Shown: positions 1 through 7,692, numbered from the stretch's first letter. The stretch is 14,912 nucleotides of DNA from Thiomonas sp. (GCA_027451915.1 DAIDHU010000420.1:1-14912), one strand, 5' to 3'. The notes: generated by a model not told the origin, from the letters alone. Made by a program: numbers and translations.

Positions 1-474
1 CGTTTCCCGACCATCAAGCTGGATCGCGAACTGCTGGATTCCCTGCTGCACGGCTGCATTCGCGAAGCCGGCGGGCTCGACGAGCTGCTGCAGCCCCTGC
101 TCGACCGCCCCAGCCGCGAGCTGTCGCCGGTGGAGCATGCCCTGCTGCTGCTGGGCGCCTACGAAATGCGCTTCCTGCCCGAGGTGCCCTACAAGGTGAT
201 CATCAACGAGGCGGTGGACCTGGCCAAGCAGTACGGGGGAACCGACGGATTCAAATACGTCAATGGCGTGCTCGACCGCCTGGCGCTGGACTTGCGCCCC
301 GCCGAGGCGGCCCAGCGTCCGGCGCGTGCCGCGCTGCCTCGCGAGCAGGCGCCGGTCGAGGCTCCCAGGGCGGCCAGCGTGCCCGTGAGCATCAAGCCGC
401 GCAGCGCCCGCCCGGCGGCGCCCGCGGGCGGGGCGCGCGCGAATCAGCCGCCCAGGCGTCCGCGCCAGCGATAG
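1..474 (+). CDS. nusB: Transcription antitermination factor NusB (3' part; start lies before the window)
   Basis: NusB binds boxA RNA with S10 (NusE) and takes part in processive antitermination of rRNA operons. The visible 157 codons, read in frame from base 1, cover the second half of the all-helical NusB fold. The strongest match is the conserved block around VPYKVIINEAVDLAK (visible residues 62-76) followed by FKYVNGVLD (84-92), the family's most conserved C-terminal helices. The core ends near visible residue 100. A further 57 residues follow, rich in Ala, Pro and Arg, which E. coli NusB (139 aa) lacks. The last 31 bases overlap the 3' end of the convergent ribD gene. The N-terminal part is cut off by the window edge. 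Identification is secure; the tail has no recognisable domain and looks disordered. Confidence 0.95.
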   Translation, partial: RFPTIKLDRELLDSLLHGCIREAGGLDELLQPLLDRPSRELSPVEHALLLLGAYEMRFLPEVPYKVIINEAVDLAKQYGGTDGFKYVNGVLDRLALDLRPAEAAQRPARAALPREQAPVEAPRAASVPVSIKPRSARPAAPAGGARANQPPRRPRQR

Positions 475-1646
475 TCGGCGCCGATCGGCAGCAGTTCCAC
501 GCGGTGCAGTCGCAGGCCCTCGGACGGGGCCTGCAGCGGCCCGAAGGGACCGATGCCCGCGCCCTGGCCGAGCAGCAGCGGGGCCTGGTATACGAGCAGT
601 TCGTCGACCACGCCCGCGCCCAGCAGCGAGGCATTCAGGCGTGCCCCGGCCTCGACGTGCAGCTCCCCGAGCTGGCGTTGCGCCAGCAGGCGCATGAGTT
701 CGCGCAAGTCCACCTTGCCGGGCTTGTCCGCGTCGCCGGGCACGGCCAGCAGCTGCACTCCCAGATCGAGCAGCGCGGCTGCGCGGCGGGCGGCCTCGGC
801 GGGGTCCAGGGCGTGGGCCACCAGCACCCGGGCGGGGTCGCCATGGCGCAGCAGCCTGGCCTGCGGCCTGAGCTCCAGGCGGCTGTCCACCACCACACGC
901 CAGGGCTGGCGCGTGGTGGCCACGTGGCGCACGTCCAGCCGGGGGTCGTCGTCGCGCACCGTGCCGATTCCCGTGAGCACCGCGCAGGCGCGCGCGCGCC
1001 AGTGGTGGGCGTCGGCCCGCGCGGCAGGCCCCGTGATCCATTGGCTGGAGCCGTTGGGCAGCGCGGTGATGCCGTCCAGGGAGCTCGCCACCTTCAGGCG
1101 CAGCCAGGGGCGTTCGCGCTCGATGCGCGAGAAAAACCCCAGGTTGAGTTCGCGCGAATCATTCTCCAGCAGGCCGCATTCCACGTGCACCCCGGCGTCG
1201 CGCAGGCGCTGCAGGCCGCCGCCGTCGACCAGGGGGTTCGGATCGCGCGCGGCAGCGACCACGCGGGCCACGCCGGCGGCCACCAGGGCGTCGGCGCAGG
1301 GCGGCGTGCGGCCATGGTGCGAGCAGGGCTCCAGCGTGACATAGGCGGTGGCGCCGCGCGGGTCGACGCCGCGGCGCTTCGCCTCGGCCAGGGCCACGGC
1401 TTCGGCGTGGCGACTGCCGGCCTCCTCGGTGGCGCCTTCGGCCAGCACCCGGCCATCGCGCACCAGCACGCAGCCCACGCGCGGATTCGGGCTGGTCCGG
1501 TACAGCACGCGCTCTGCCAGCTGCAGGGCGCGGCGCATCATGCGCAGGTCCAGTTCCGCCGGGGTCGGAGGCCGCCGCGCCGAGCCGGCGGCCCGCGGCG
1601 GGGCGTCCGGCGCCCGCGGGAGCTTCGGGGTCTCGGGGTGGATCAT
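444..1646 (-). CDS. ribD: Bifunctional riboflavin biosynthesis protein RibD (deaminase/reductase)
   Basis: RibD carries out the second and third steps of riboflavin synthesis: deamination of 2,5-diamino-6-ribosylamino-pyrimidinone 5'-phosphate, then NADPH-dependent reduction of the ribose side chain. The 400-residue protein has an N-terminal zinc deaminase domain (about 36-160) with the HAE motif at H80-E82 and the zinc cysteines C108 and C117 in a PCSHHGRTPPC stretch. A reductase domain (about 180-395) follows, with K185, the SQWIT motif at 201-205 and VEAG at 331-334. Residues 1-35 are Pro/Ala/Arg-rich and absent from the E. coli protein. The start at 1646 is chosen because its ATG overlaps the nrdR stop codon as ATGA, which implies translational coupling; a later Met at residue 36 or 37 would also give a complete enzyme. 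The 3' end overlaps nusB on the other strand. Confidence 0.95.
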   Translation of the reverse strand: MIHPETPKLPRAPDAPPRAAGSARRPPTPAELDLRMMRRALQLAERVLYRTSPNPRVGCVLVRDGRVLAEGATEEAGSRHAEAVALAEAKRRGVDPRGATAYVTLEPCSHHGRTPPCADALVAAGVARVVAAARDPNPLVDGGGLQRLRDAGVHVECGLLENDSRELNLGFFSRIERERPWLRLKVASSLDGITALPNGSSQWITGPAARADAHHWRARACAVLTGIGTVRDDDPRLDVRHVATTRQPWRVVVDSRLELRPQARLLRHGDPARVLVAHALDPAEAARRAAALLDLGVQLLAVPGDADKPGKVDLRELMRLLAQRQLGELHVEAGARLNASLLGAGVVDELLVYQAPLLLGQGAGIGPFGPLQAPSEGLRLHRVELLPIGADYRWRGRLGG

Positions 1647-2143
1647 TTGCGCGGGCTCCGCGGGCTGCGGAGCGGCGTGGAGCGCACTTGCGCGCCGCGG
1701 GCCATTTCCTCCAGGATCTGCACAAACTGCGCCGGATCCTTGAAACTGCGATAGACCGAGGCGAAGCGCACGTAGGACACCTCATCCAGGCGCTTGAGCT
1801 CGTCCATCACCCATTCCCCGATGCGCGCTGAATCCAGCTCGCGCACCCCCGTCTGCAGCAGGCGCTGCTCGATGCGCCCGATCGCCGCGTCCACCTCCTC
1901 GGCGGAAACCGGACGCTTGCGCAGCGCCAGCGCCAGCGAGGCGGCCAGCTTGTCGCGGGAATAGTCGACGCGCCGGCCGTCCTTCTTGACCACCGAGGGG
2001 AAGCTCACCTCGGCGCGTTCATAGGTGGTGAAGCGCTTGTCGCAGCCCGCGCAGCGTCGGCGCCGGCGCAGCGCCGTGGCGTCCTCGACCTCGCGGGTTT
2101 CCACCACCTGGGTGTCGGGGTGCTGGCAAAAGGGGCATTTCAT
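1643..2143 (-). CDS. nrdR: Transcriptional repressor NrdR
   Basis: NrdR represses ribonucleotide reductase genes by binding NrdR boxes and senses ATP/dATP through an ATP-cone. The 166-residue protein begins with the family-typical MKCPFC. It has a zinc ribbon with C3, C6, C31 and C34, a basic run at 26-30 (DNA contact), and an ATP-cone at about 49-139, including the VKKDGRRVDYSRDKL and YVRFASVYRSF segments. The open frame extends upstream, but the zinc ribbon at residue 1 fixes the start at 2143. It is the first gene of the nrdR-ribD pair, with a 4-base ATGA overlap, and is divergent from purN. The C-terminal tail (about 150-166) is Arg/Ser/Pro-rich. I see no NrdR box in its own upstream region. 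Confidence 0.96.
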   Translation of the reverse strand: MKCPFCQHPDTQVVETREVEDATALRRRRRCAGCDKRFTTYERAEVSFPSVVKKDGRRVDYSRDKLAASLALALRKRPVSAEEVDAAIGRIEQRLLQTGVRELDSARIGEWVMDELKRLDEVSYVRFASVYRSFKDPAQFVQILEEMARGAQVRSTPLRSPRSPRK

Positions 2144-2171
2144 GGCGACGGAAAGGGGACCCAAAGCCCTC

Positions 2172-2177
2172 ATTATG
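2172..2177 (-). promoter_or_regulatory. Possible -10 element for nrdR-ribD
   Basis: On the minus strand this reads CATAAT, five of six bases of the sigma-70 -10 consensus, in otherwise very G+C-rich DNA. A start about 7 bases downstream gives a leader of about 20 bases before the nrdR ATG at 2143. The hexamer 17 bases upstream (TCGGCC) is a poor -35, so support is modest. Confidence 0.35.
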
Positions 2178-2221
2178 GGCCGGCGCGGGCCGCCGGCCGA
2201 GGGACCGCCCCGGGGCGCCAC

Positions 2222-2227
2222 TACACT
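2222..2227 (+). promoter_or_regulatory. Possible -10 element for purN (would give a leaderless mRNA)
   Basis: TACACT lies 7 bases before the purN ATG at 2235, so a transcript starting at the usual distance would begin at or next to the start codon. No Shine-Dalgarno sequence precedes the ATG (the bases are CTGCCTGCC), which fits a leaderless message. No convincing -35 is present at 16-18 bases, so this is tentative. Confidence 0.25.
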
Positions 2228-2234
2228 GCCTGCC

Positions 2235-2870
2235 ATGCCCGAGCAAGTCCCTTCGATCGTCATTTTGATTTCCGGCGCTGGAACCAACCTCCAGGCCATG
2301 GTCAACGCCTGCGCCGAACAGGCCTGGGAGGCGCGCGTGGCCGCCGTGATCAGCAACCGCGCGGATGCCCCCGGGCTTCGATTCGCCGCCGAGCGCGGCA
2401 TCGCCCACGAGGTGCTGGATCACCGCGACGCGCCCAGCCGCGAGGACTACGACCGCGAGCTCGCGCGGCGCATCGACGCGTATGCCCCCGCCGCGGTCGT
2501 CCTGGCCGGCTTCATGCGCCTGCTCACACCGTGGTTCGTGCATCGCTACGAGGGCCGCCTGATCAATGTGCACCCCTCGCTGCTGCCCGCCTTCGCCGGC
2601 CTGCACACCCATCGCCGGGCCCTCGAGGCCGGCGTGAAACTGCACGGCGCGACCGTGCACCTGGTCAGCCCCGAGGTGGACGCCGGTCCGATCGTGGCCC
2701 AGGCCGCGGTGCCGGTGCTCGACGACGATACCGAGGCCAGCCTGGCGGCGCGGGTGCTGGAGCAGGAACACCGCATCTATCCGCAGGCCGTGCGTGCGCT
2801 GCTCGAAGGACGGCTTCGCGTACAGGGCCAGCGCGTGCGGGTGCTGGATGCCGTGGGGCAGGGGCGATGA
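2235..2870 (+). CDS. purN: Phosphoribosylglycinamide formyltransferase (GAR transformylase) PurN
   Basis: PurN transfers a formyl group from 10-formyltetrahydrofolate to glycinamide ribonucleotide, the third step of de novo purine synthesis. The 211-residue protein matches E. coli PurN (212 aa) in length and layout. The phosphate-binding loop SGAGTNLQA is at 13-21. The catalytic triad is N111, H113 (in NVHPSLLP) and D149 (in EVDAGPI), and the GLHTHRRALEAG segment is at 122-133. The start at 2235 gives the standard N-terminus; upstream codons in the same open frame run through the intergenic region and nrdR and do not resemble PurN. The stop overlaps the ATG of the next gene as ATGA, so the two are probably translationally coupled. 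Confidence 0.96.
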   Translation: MPEQVPSIVILISGAGTNLQAMVNACAEQAWEARVAAVISNRADAPGLRFAAERGIAHEVLDHRDAPSREDYDRELARRIDAYAPAAVVLAGFMRLLTPWFVHRYEGRLINVHPSLLPAFAGLHTHRRALEAGVKLHGATVHLVSPEVDAGPIVAQAAVPVLDDDTEASLAARVLEQEHRIYPQAVRALLEGRLRVQGQRVRVLDAVGQGR

Positions 2871-4156
2871 GCGCCGAGCGCCGATCCACGCCTCGCAAGG
2901 GCGCCGGCCGGCCGCGCGCGGGCCTGCTCGAAACCGCCGAGCAGCTGTTGCGTGAAGTGCTGCGCTTCGAGTTTCCCGCCGACGCGGTGGTGTCGCGCTT
3001 TTTCCGGGCCCATGCGCGCCTGGGCCAACGAGAGCGCCACGTGCTGGCCGAGACCGTGTACGGCGTGGTGCGCAACCTGCGCCTGTGGCGCCAGCTCGCC
3101 CAGTCGGCGCCCTCGGGCAGCATGGAGCTTCGCCTGCTGGCCCTGGGCTGGCAGGGCGACGTGGCGGCGGCCGGCTTCGCGCAAGCCCTGCTGGGCTGGC
3201 GCGCCCAGGCGCTGGCGCAGGACCTCGGCGGCCTGCCGAGCGCCGTGCGCTACAGCCTGCCCGACTGGCTGGCCACGCGCCTGCAGCAGGAATGCGGGGA
3301 GGAATTCGAGGCCCTGGCCGAGGCCTTGCTGCGTCCGGCGCCGCTGGACCTGCGCGTGAATCTGCTCAAGGCCACGCGCGATCAGGCGCGCGAGGCGCTG
3401 CGCGAGCAGGGCATCGACAGCGAGCCCACGCCCTTGTCGCCCTGGGGCCTGCGGGTGCAGGGCAAGCCGGCCCTGCAGCGCAGCGCCGCCTTCGAGCAGG
3501 GCCTGGTGGAGGTGCAGGACGAGGGCAGTCAGTTGCTGGGCCTGCTGCTGGCGCCGCGGCGCGGCGAAATGGTGGTGGACTTCTGCGCCGGCGCCGGGGG
3601 AAAGACCCTGGCGCTGGGCGCCATGATGCGCGGCAGCGGGCGCCTGTATGCCTTCGACGTCTCGCAGGCCCGCCTGGAGCGCCTGCGCCCGCGCCTGGCG
3701 CGCAGCGGGCTGTCGAACGTCTATCCGGTGGCCATCCGAGGCGAGCGCGACGAGCGCGTGCAGCGTCTCGCGGGCAAGATCGATCGCGTGCTGGTGGACG
3801 CGCCGTGCAGTGGCGTGGGCACGCTGCGGCGCAACCCCGATCTCAAATGGCGCGGCACCGAGGCCGAGGTGGCGCGCCTGGCGCAGCAGCAGGGCTCCAT
3901 CCTGCAGCAGGCAGCGCGCCTGCTCAAGCCGGGGGGGCGCCTGGTGTACGCCACCTGCAGCCTGCTGCAGGCCGAGAACCAGCAGGTGGTGCAGGCCTTC
4001 CTGGACGCGCATCCCGGCTGGCGCCTGCTCGACGCCGCCGACTGGTGGCGCCAGCAGCAGTTTCCCGGGGCCATCGACGGCCCCTGGCTGCGTCTGTGGC
4101 CCCAGCGCCAGGGCACCGATGGATTCTTCGCCGCCCTGATCGAGCGCAAGCCCTGA
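2867..4156 (+). CDS. RsmB/NOP-family SAM-dependent rRNA cytosine-C5 methyltransferase
   Basis: The 429-residue protein is a class I SAM methyltransferase of the RsmB/NOP2/Sun family, which methylates C5 of a cytosine in rRNA. The catalytic domain (about 160-429) carries motif I at 236-246 (VVDFCAGAGGK). The two family cysteines are C314 in DAPCSG and C364 in YATCS, and the RNA-binding NPDLKW segment is at 323-328. The N-terminal part (about 18-125) is helical and NusB-like in position but diverged. E. coli RsmB (C967 of 16S rRNA) is also 429 aa, yet motif I here reads FCAGAGGKT instead of the LCAAPGGKT type, so this may be the purN-linked paralogue of Burkholderiales and its target base is not certain. 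I therefore give no symbol. The start at 2867 overlaps the purN stop. Confidence 0.9.
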   Translation: MSAERRSTPRKGAGRPRAGLLETAEQLLREVLRFEFPADAVVSRFFRAHARLGQRERHVLAETVYGVVRNLRLWRQLAQSAPSGSMELRLLALGWQGDVAAAGFAQALLGWRAQALAQDLGGLPSAVRYSLPDWLATRLQQECGEEFEALAEALLRPAPLDLRVNLLKATRDQAREALREQGIDSEPTPLSPWGLRVQGKPALQRSAAFEQGLVEVQDEGSQLLGLLLAPRRGEMVVDFCAGAGGKTLALGAMMRGSGRLYAFDVSQARLERLRPRLARSGLSNVYPVAIRGERDERVQRLAGKIDRVLVDAPCSGVGTLRRNPDLKWRGTEAEVARLAQQQGSILQQAARLLKPGGRLVYATCSLLQAENQQVVQAFLDAHPGWRLLDAADWWRQQQFPGAIDGPWLRLWPQRQGTDGFFAALIERKP

Positions 4157-4182
4157 ACCGGGCCCGGGTCGTTGCCGATGCA

Positions 4183-4200
4183 CCCAGCGACGCCGCTGGG
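4183..4200. repeat. Inverted repeat (7-bp arms) after the purN operon
   Basis: CCCAGCG (4183-4189) and CGCTGGG (4194-4200) are a perfect inverted repeat around a 4-base loop, 27 bases after the methyltransferase stop codon. No T-run follows, so it is not a standard intrinsic terminator. It may stabilise a 3' end or mark the boundary before the desaturase gene. Confidence 0.4.
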
Positions 4201-4217
4201 GTATGCTGGAGCCACAG

Positions 4218-4235
4218 GCCCGGGCTTTGCCGGGC
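4218..4235. repeat. Inverted repeat (6-bp arms) upstream of the desaturase gene
   Basis: GCCCGG (4218-4223) and CCGGGC (4230-4235) flank the loop GCTTTG. With the preceding hairpin it makes a two-hairpin block in the 148-base gap between the methyltransferase and the desaturase. No function can be assigned. Confidence 0.3.
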
Positions 4236-4304
4236 AGCAGCTGGGGCGCGCGGCGCCCGATACGCGCCGCGGCCCCGGCCAGCGGCGCAGGGATGGAATC
4301 ACGG

Positions 4305-5504
4305 ATGTTCGAAGTCTTGCAAGATTGGGCCTCGCACGGCCTGTGGCATGCCGGAATCGGCACGATGGTGGCGTACACGCTGCTGAGCTGCCACGTCACG
4401 ATCGTGGCGGTCACGGTGTACCTGCACCGATCCCAGGCGCATCGCGCGCTGGACCTGCACCCCGCCTTGATGCATTTTTTCCGGCTGTGGCTCTGGCTGG
4501 GCACAGGCATGTCCACGCGCCAGTGGGTGGCGGTGCACCGCAAGCACCACGCCAAGTGCGAAACCGAGGAAGACCCCCACAGTCCGGTGGTCAAGGGCAT
4601 CGGCGAGGTCATGCTGCGCGGCGCCGAGCTGTACCGGGCCGAGGCCGCCAATGCGAGCACCCTGGAGCGTTTCGGCCACGGCACGCCGGATGACTGGCTG
4701 GAGCACAGGGTCTACGCCGGGCTGCCCTGGCAGGGCGTGGGCCTGATGCTGATCATCGACCTGCTGCTGTTCGGGGCGCTGGGCGCCACCGTGTGGGCGG
4801 TGCAGATGCTGTGGATCCCGGTCTGGGCCGCCGGCGTGGTCAACGGCCTGGGCCACTTCTGGGGTTACCGCAATTTCAGCAGTCGCGACGCCAGCCGCAA
4901 CGTCTCGCCTTGGGGGCTGATCATCGGCGGCGAGGAACTGCACAACAACCACCACACCTTCCCGACCTCGGCCAAGCTGTCGATCAAGTGGTGGGAATTC
5001 GACCTGGGCTGGGGCTACATCCAGCTGTTCCGCGCGCTGGGCCTGGCGCGGGTGCGCAAGCTGCCGCCCAAGGCGCGCCTGGGCGAGGTACGCCCGCTGG
5101 TGGACACCGCGCTGCTGCAAAGCGTGATCGCCAACCGCTACGACCTGATGGCGCGCTACGCCCGCGAGCTGCGCCGCGCGCTGCGCGAGGAATTGCGCCG
5201 TGCGCGCGCCGCGGGCGGCGAGCCGTCCCGCTTGCGCGCGCTGCGCGCCGCGCGCCGCCTGGTGGTGCGCGAGCCCGACATGCTGGATGCTCCGGCGCGC
5301 GCGGTGATCGACGCCGCGGCGTCCGACAGCTCCGGGCTGCGCACCCTGCTGCGCATGCGCGAAGAACTCAGCGAAGTGTGGCTGCACTCCTCGGCCTCGG
5401 CGGAGCAGCTGCGCCAGCGCCTGCAGGACTGGTGCCAGCGCGCCGAGCACAGCGGCATCGCCGCGCTGCGATCCTTGTCCCTGCAGGTGCGCAGCTACGC
5501 CTGA
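4305..5504 (+). CDS. Membrane fatty-acid (acyl-CoA/acyl-lipid) desaturase, DesA/stearoyl-CoA desaturase type
   Basis: This is an integral-membrane di-iron desaturase that introduces a double bond into fatty acyl chains and so adjusts membrane fluidity. From the chosen start the protein has 399 residues. The three histidine clusters are H41-H46 (HRSQAH), H78-H82 (HRKHH) and H213-H217 (HNNHH). Hydrophobic segments lie at about 19-40, 57-70, 143-161 and 162-184. The segment GHFWGYRNF (183-191) is typical of this clade. Residues about 280-399 form a soluble, Arg-rich helical extension beyond the catalytic core. The ATG at 4305 is preferred because AGGGA lies just upstream at 4289-4293 and the N-terminus matches family starts as I recall them; an ATG at 4293 (4 residues longer) is possible. 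The precise substrate and double-bond position cannot be read from the sequence. Confidence 0.9.
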   Translation: MFEVLQDWASHGLWHAGIGTMVAYTLLSCHVTIVAVTVYLHRSQAHRALDLHPALMHFFRLWLWLGTGMSTRQWVAVHRKHHAKCETEEDPHSPVVKGIGEVMLRGAELYRAEAANASTLERFGHGTPDDWLEHRVYAGLPWQGVGLMLIIDLLLFGALGATVWAVQMLWIPVWAAGVVNGLGHFWGYRNFSSRDASRNVSPWGLIIGGEELHNNHHTFPTSAKLSIKWWEFDLGWGYIQLFRALGLARVRKLPPKARLGEVRPLVDTALLQSVIANRYDLMARYARELRRALREELRRARAAGGEPSRLRALRAARRLVVREPDMLDAPARAVIDAAASDSSGLRTLLRMREELSEVWLHSSASAEQLRQRLQDWCQRAEHSGIAALRSLSLQVRSYA

Positions 5505-5506
5505 AG

Positions 5507-5525
5507 CCCGGCCCAGCGGGCCGGG
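5507..5525. terminator. Perfect GC hairpin between the convergent desaturase and bamC genes
   Basis: CCCGGCCC (5507-5514) and GGGCCGGG (5518-5525) form an 8-bp stem with a 3-base loop, starting 3 bases after the desaturase stop codon. It is followed by five more G residues and has no U-tract, so it is either a structure-dependent pause or 3'-end-protecting hairpin. Its position between convergent genes fits a role for both strands. Confidence 0.5.
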
Positions 5526-5601
5526 GGGGGCGAGCCGGGCGTGCCGGCGCGCCCCCTGGGACACGACAGCGCGCAGGGCCGCGCGCACGATCTGCCGGGG
5601 G

Positions 5602-6774
5602 CTACTGCAACTGCTGTTGCAGGATGTTCAGGATGTTGGATTCCGAGGCCGCGGCATCGGAGCCGCCGTCCAGCGACTTGACCGTGACCTGCGAGCCCGT
5701 GCCGGCCGCTTGTACGGAAATGCGCAGATTCTCCGGCTTGACCGTCTGGTTCTTGTGGCCGAACAGCTTGCCGAAAAAGCCTTCCTTGTCCTTCTCGGCC
5801 TTCAGCGCGGCCTGCGGGTCCACGTAGCGCACGTCGAAGCTTCCCGCGCTGCGGTCGCGTTCGGTGACCGTGAATCCGGCGGTGTTCAGCGCCAGGCTGA
5901 CGCGGCGCCACGCCTGCTCCATGTCGTCGGGCAGCTGCAGCGCGCGGCCGCCGTCGATCAGCACGGCACGCGGCGCCTGCCGGGCCTGCTGCTGCGCGGA
6001 GGCGATCTCGGCCTTGGCCTGCGCATCGCTGGCACCCAGGCTGACCATGAGCTTGCGCAGGAAGATCTCGTCCAGGGTGGGATCCGGCGTGCCGGGCTGC
6101 CAGGTGGTCTGCGTGTGCTGGGTGTCGGTGTAGACCTCCACCATGGTCTGGTGACTGATGAAAATCTGCGTGGCCTTGCCGTCCGGGCTGCGCTCGAACA
6201 CCGTGCGGTAGCGGTCGCGCTCGCCGGTGTCGTACAGGCTGTCGAACACCTTGCCCAGGTATTTGCGGATCAGGTCCTGCGGAAGCTTGGCGTGGTTCTC
6301 GGCCCAGTCGGTCTGCATCACCCCGATTTCACGGTTGGCCTCGGTGAGATAGAAACCGTTCTGCTGCCAGAAGGTCTGCACCTTGTCCCACAGCGCCTGC
6401 GGCGGCGCGTCGATCACCAGCCAGCGCTGGGTGCCCTTCTGCTCGATGTGCATGCCCGGGAAATCCGGCAGCACCGCATGGCTCTGCACCTGCTGCTGGG
6501 TCTGCTGCACGGTGCTCTGGTAGGCCAGCGCGCTGACCGAATCCTGGCGGGCCGGGCCCTCGGGCACCACATAGCGCTGGTTGCGCGCCAGTTGGGTGAG
6601 GTCGGGGGGAATGTCCAGCGTCGGGCCGGCCTTGGCGCTCTGGTAGTCCACGTCGTGACCCTGGAAGGTGTCTCCGAGCGAGGAGCAGCCGCCGAGCGCG
6701 AAGGCCGCGGCAAGTGCCGCGGCCAGGCAGGACAGACGCGCGTGGGGCAGGCTGCGTACGGGGTTTCGGCGCAT
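5602..6774 (-). CDS. bamC: Outer-membrane protein assembly lipoprotein BamC (NlpB/DapX)
   Basis: BamC is an accessory lipoprotein of the Bam complex that inserts beta-barrel proteins into the outer membrane. The 390-residue protein has a signal peptide with a basic N-terminus (residues 1-13), a hydrophobic stretch (14-27) and a lipobox ending LGGC with the lipidated Cys at 30. After it comes the extended N-terminal segment with DYQSAKAG and LDIPPDLT (43-60), the part that contacts BamD in the family. Two helix-grip domains follow (about 115-215 and 270-390), joined by a Gln/Ala-rich linker at about 250-268. The next gene upstream is dapA, only 11 bases away, the same order as in E. coli. The ATG at 6774 is the only Met that gives a proper signal peptide. 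No strong Shine-Dalgarno sequence is seen, so translation may depend on dapA. Confidence 0.93.
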   Translation of the reverse strand: MRRNPVRSLPHARLSCLAAALAAAFALGGCSSLGDTFQGHDVDYQSAKAGPTLDIPPDLTQLARNQRYVVPEGPARQDSVSALAYQSTVQQTQQQVQSHAVLPDFPGMHIEQKGTQRWLVIDAPPQALWDKVQTFWQQNGFYLTEANREIGVMQTDWAENHAKLPQDLIRKYLGKVFDSLYDTGERDRYRTVFERSPDGKATQIFISHQTMVEVYTDTQHTQTTWQPGTPDPTLDEIFLRKLMVSLGASDAQAKAEIASAQQQARQAPRAVLIDGGRALQLPDDMEQAWRRVSLALNTAGFTVTERDRSAGSFDVRYVDPQAALKAEKDKEGFFGKLFGHKNQTVKPENLRISVQAAGTGSQVTVKSLDGGSDAAASESNILNILQQQLQ

Positions 6775-6785
6775 AGCGTGAGTGG

Positions 6786-7673
6786 TCAGTGAAGAACGGG
6801 AATGCCCAGCGCGGCCAGCGCGGCGCGAAGTTCGTCGTGCCGGCTGCTCAGGGGCACCAGCGGCAGTCGGATGCCGCCCTCGATGCGGCCCATCGCGGCC
6901 AGCGCCCACTTCACCGCGGTGGGGTTGGGCTCGCACATCAGCAGGGTGTTCAGATCCATCATGCGCATGTGCATGTCGGTGGCCTCGCGCGCGCGCCCGG
7001 CCACCGCGGCCATGCACATGTCGTGCATCAGGCGGGGCGCCACGTTGGCGGTGACGCTGACGTTGCCCTTGCCCCCCACCAGCATCAGTGCCAGTGCGGT
7101 GAAGTCGTCGCCGGAGTAGACCGCGAAATCCTTCGGGGCCTTGCGCAGGATCTGCAGCGCGCGGTCGATGTTGCCGGTGGCTTCCTTGATGCCCACGATG
7201 TTGGGGATGCCCGCCAGGCGCAGCACCGTGTCGGCCTGCACGTCGGCCACGGTGCGCCCCGGCACGTTGTACAGCACCATCGGGATGTCCGCGGCTTCGG
7301 CGATGGCGCGGAAATGGCGGTAGATGCCTTCCTGGGTGGGCTTGTTGTAGTAGGGCACGACCTGCAGCGTGCAGTCGGCGCCCACCTCGCGGCAGAAATG
7401 CGAAAGCTCGATGGCCTCGGCCGTGGAGTTGGCGCCGGCGCCGGCCATGATCGGAACGCGCCCGGCCGCCTGCTCGACCGCGACCCGGATGATCTGCTGG
7501 TGCTCCTCGACGTCGACCGTCGGGGACTCTCCGGTGGTTCCGACGACCCCGATGCAATCGGTGCCTTCGGCGATGTGCCAGTCGATGAGGCGGCGCAGCG
7601 CGTCGAAGTCGACGCTGCCGTCCTCGTGCATGGGCGTGACCAGGGCCACGATGCTGCCAGTGATGGTGTTCAT
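6786..7673 (-). CDS. dapA: 4-hydroxy-tetrahydrodipicolinate synthase DapA
   Basis: DapA condenses pyruvate with aspartate semialdehyde, the first step specific to diaminopimelate and lysine synthesis. The 295-residue TIM-barrel protein has the Schiff-base lysine K163 (in GIKEATG) and Y135 with the YNVPGR motif and R140. T46 and T47 are in GVVGTTGES, and Y109 is in VPYYNKP, the residue the family donates across the dimer interface. These residues are offset by two from the E. coli numbering. It is the middle gene of a methyltransferase-dapA-bamC cluster, 19 bases after the methyltransferase stop and 11 bases before bamC. The start at 7673 gives the usual N-terminus (TGSIVALVTP). There is no sign of a lysine riboswitch upstream. 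Confidence 0.97.
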   Translation of the reverse strand: MNTITGSIVALVTPMHEDGSVDFDALRRLIDWHIAEGTDCIGVVGTTGESPTVDVEEHQQIIRVAVEQAAGRVPIMAGAGANSTAEAIELSHFCREVGADCTLQVVPYYNKPTQEGIYRHFRAIAEAADIPMVLYNVPGRTVADVQADTVLRLAGIPNIVGIKEATGNIDRALQILRKAPKDFAVYSGDDFTALALMLVGGKGNVSVTANVAPRLMHDMCMAAVAGRAREATDMHMRMMDLNTLLMCEPNPTAVKWALAAMGRIEGGIRLPLVPLSSRHDELRAALAALGIPVLH

Positions 7674-7692
7674 GCCAGCCGCTTGGAGAAAT

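Noticed and set aside
504..1754. A 416-codon plus-strand open frame antisense to ribD
   Set aside because: ribD on the minus strand has all expected motifs; this frame is its Gly/Gln/His/Ala-rich shadow.
2777..4684. A 635-codon minus-strand open frame antisense to the RsmB-like gene and the start of the desaturase
   Set aside because: It has the same composition artefact and crosses a gene boundary and hairpins without any recognisable domain.
4299..5588. A 429-codon minus-strand open frame antisense to the desaturase
   Set aside because: The plus strand encodes three intact histidine clusters; the antisense frame has no domain.
7674..7692. A lysine riboswitch upstream of dapA
   Set aside because: Only 19 bases separate dapA from the gene before it, too short for a riboswitch.
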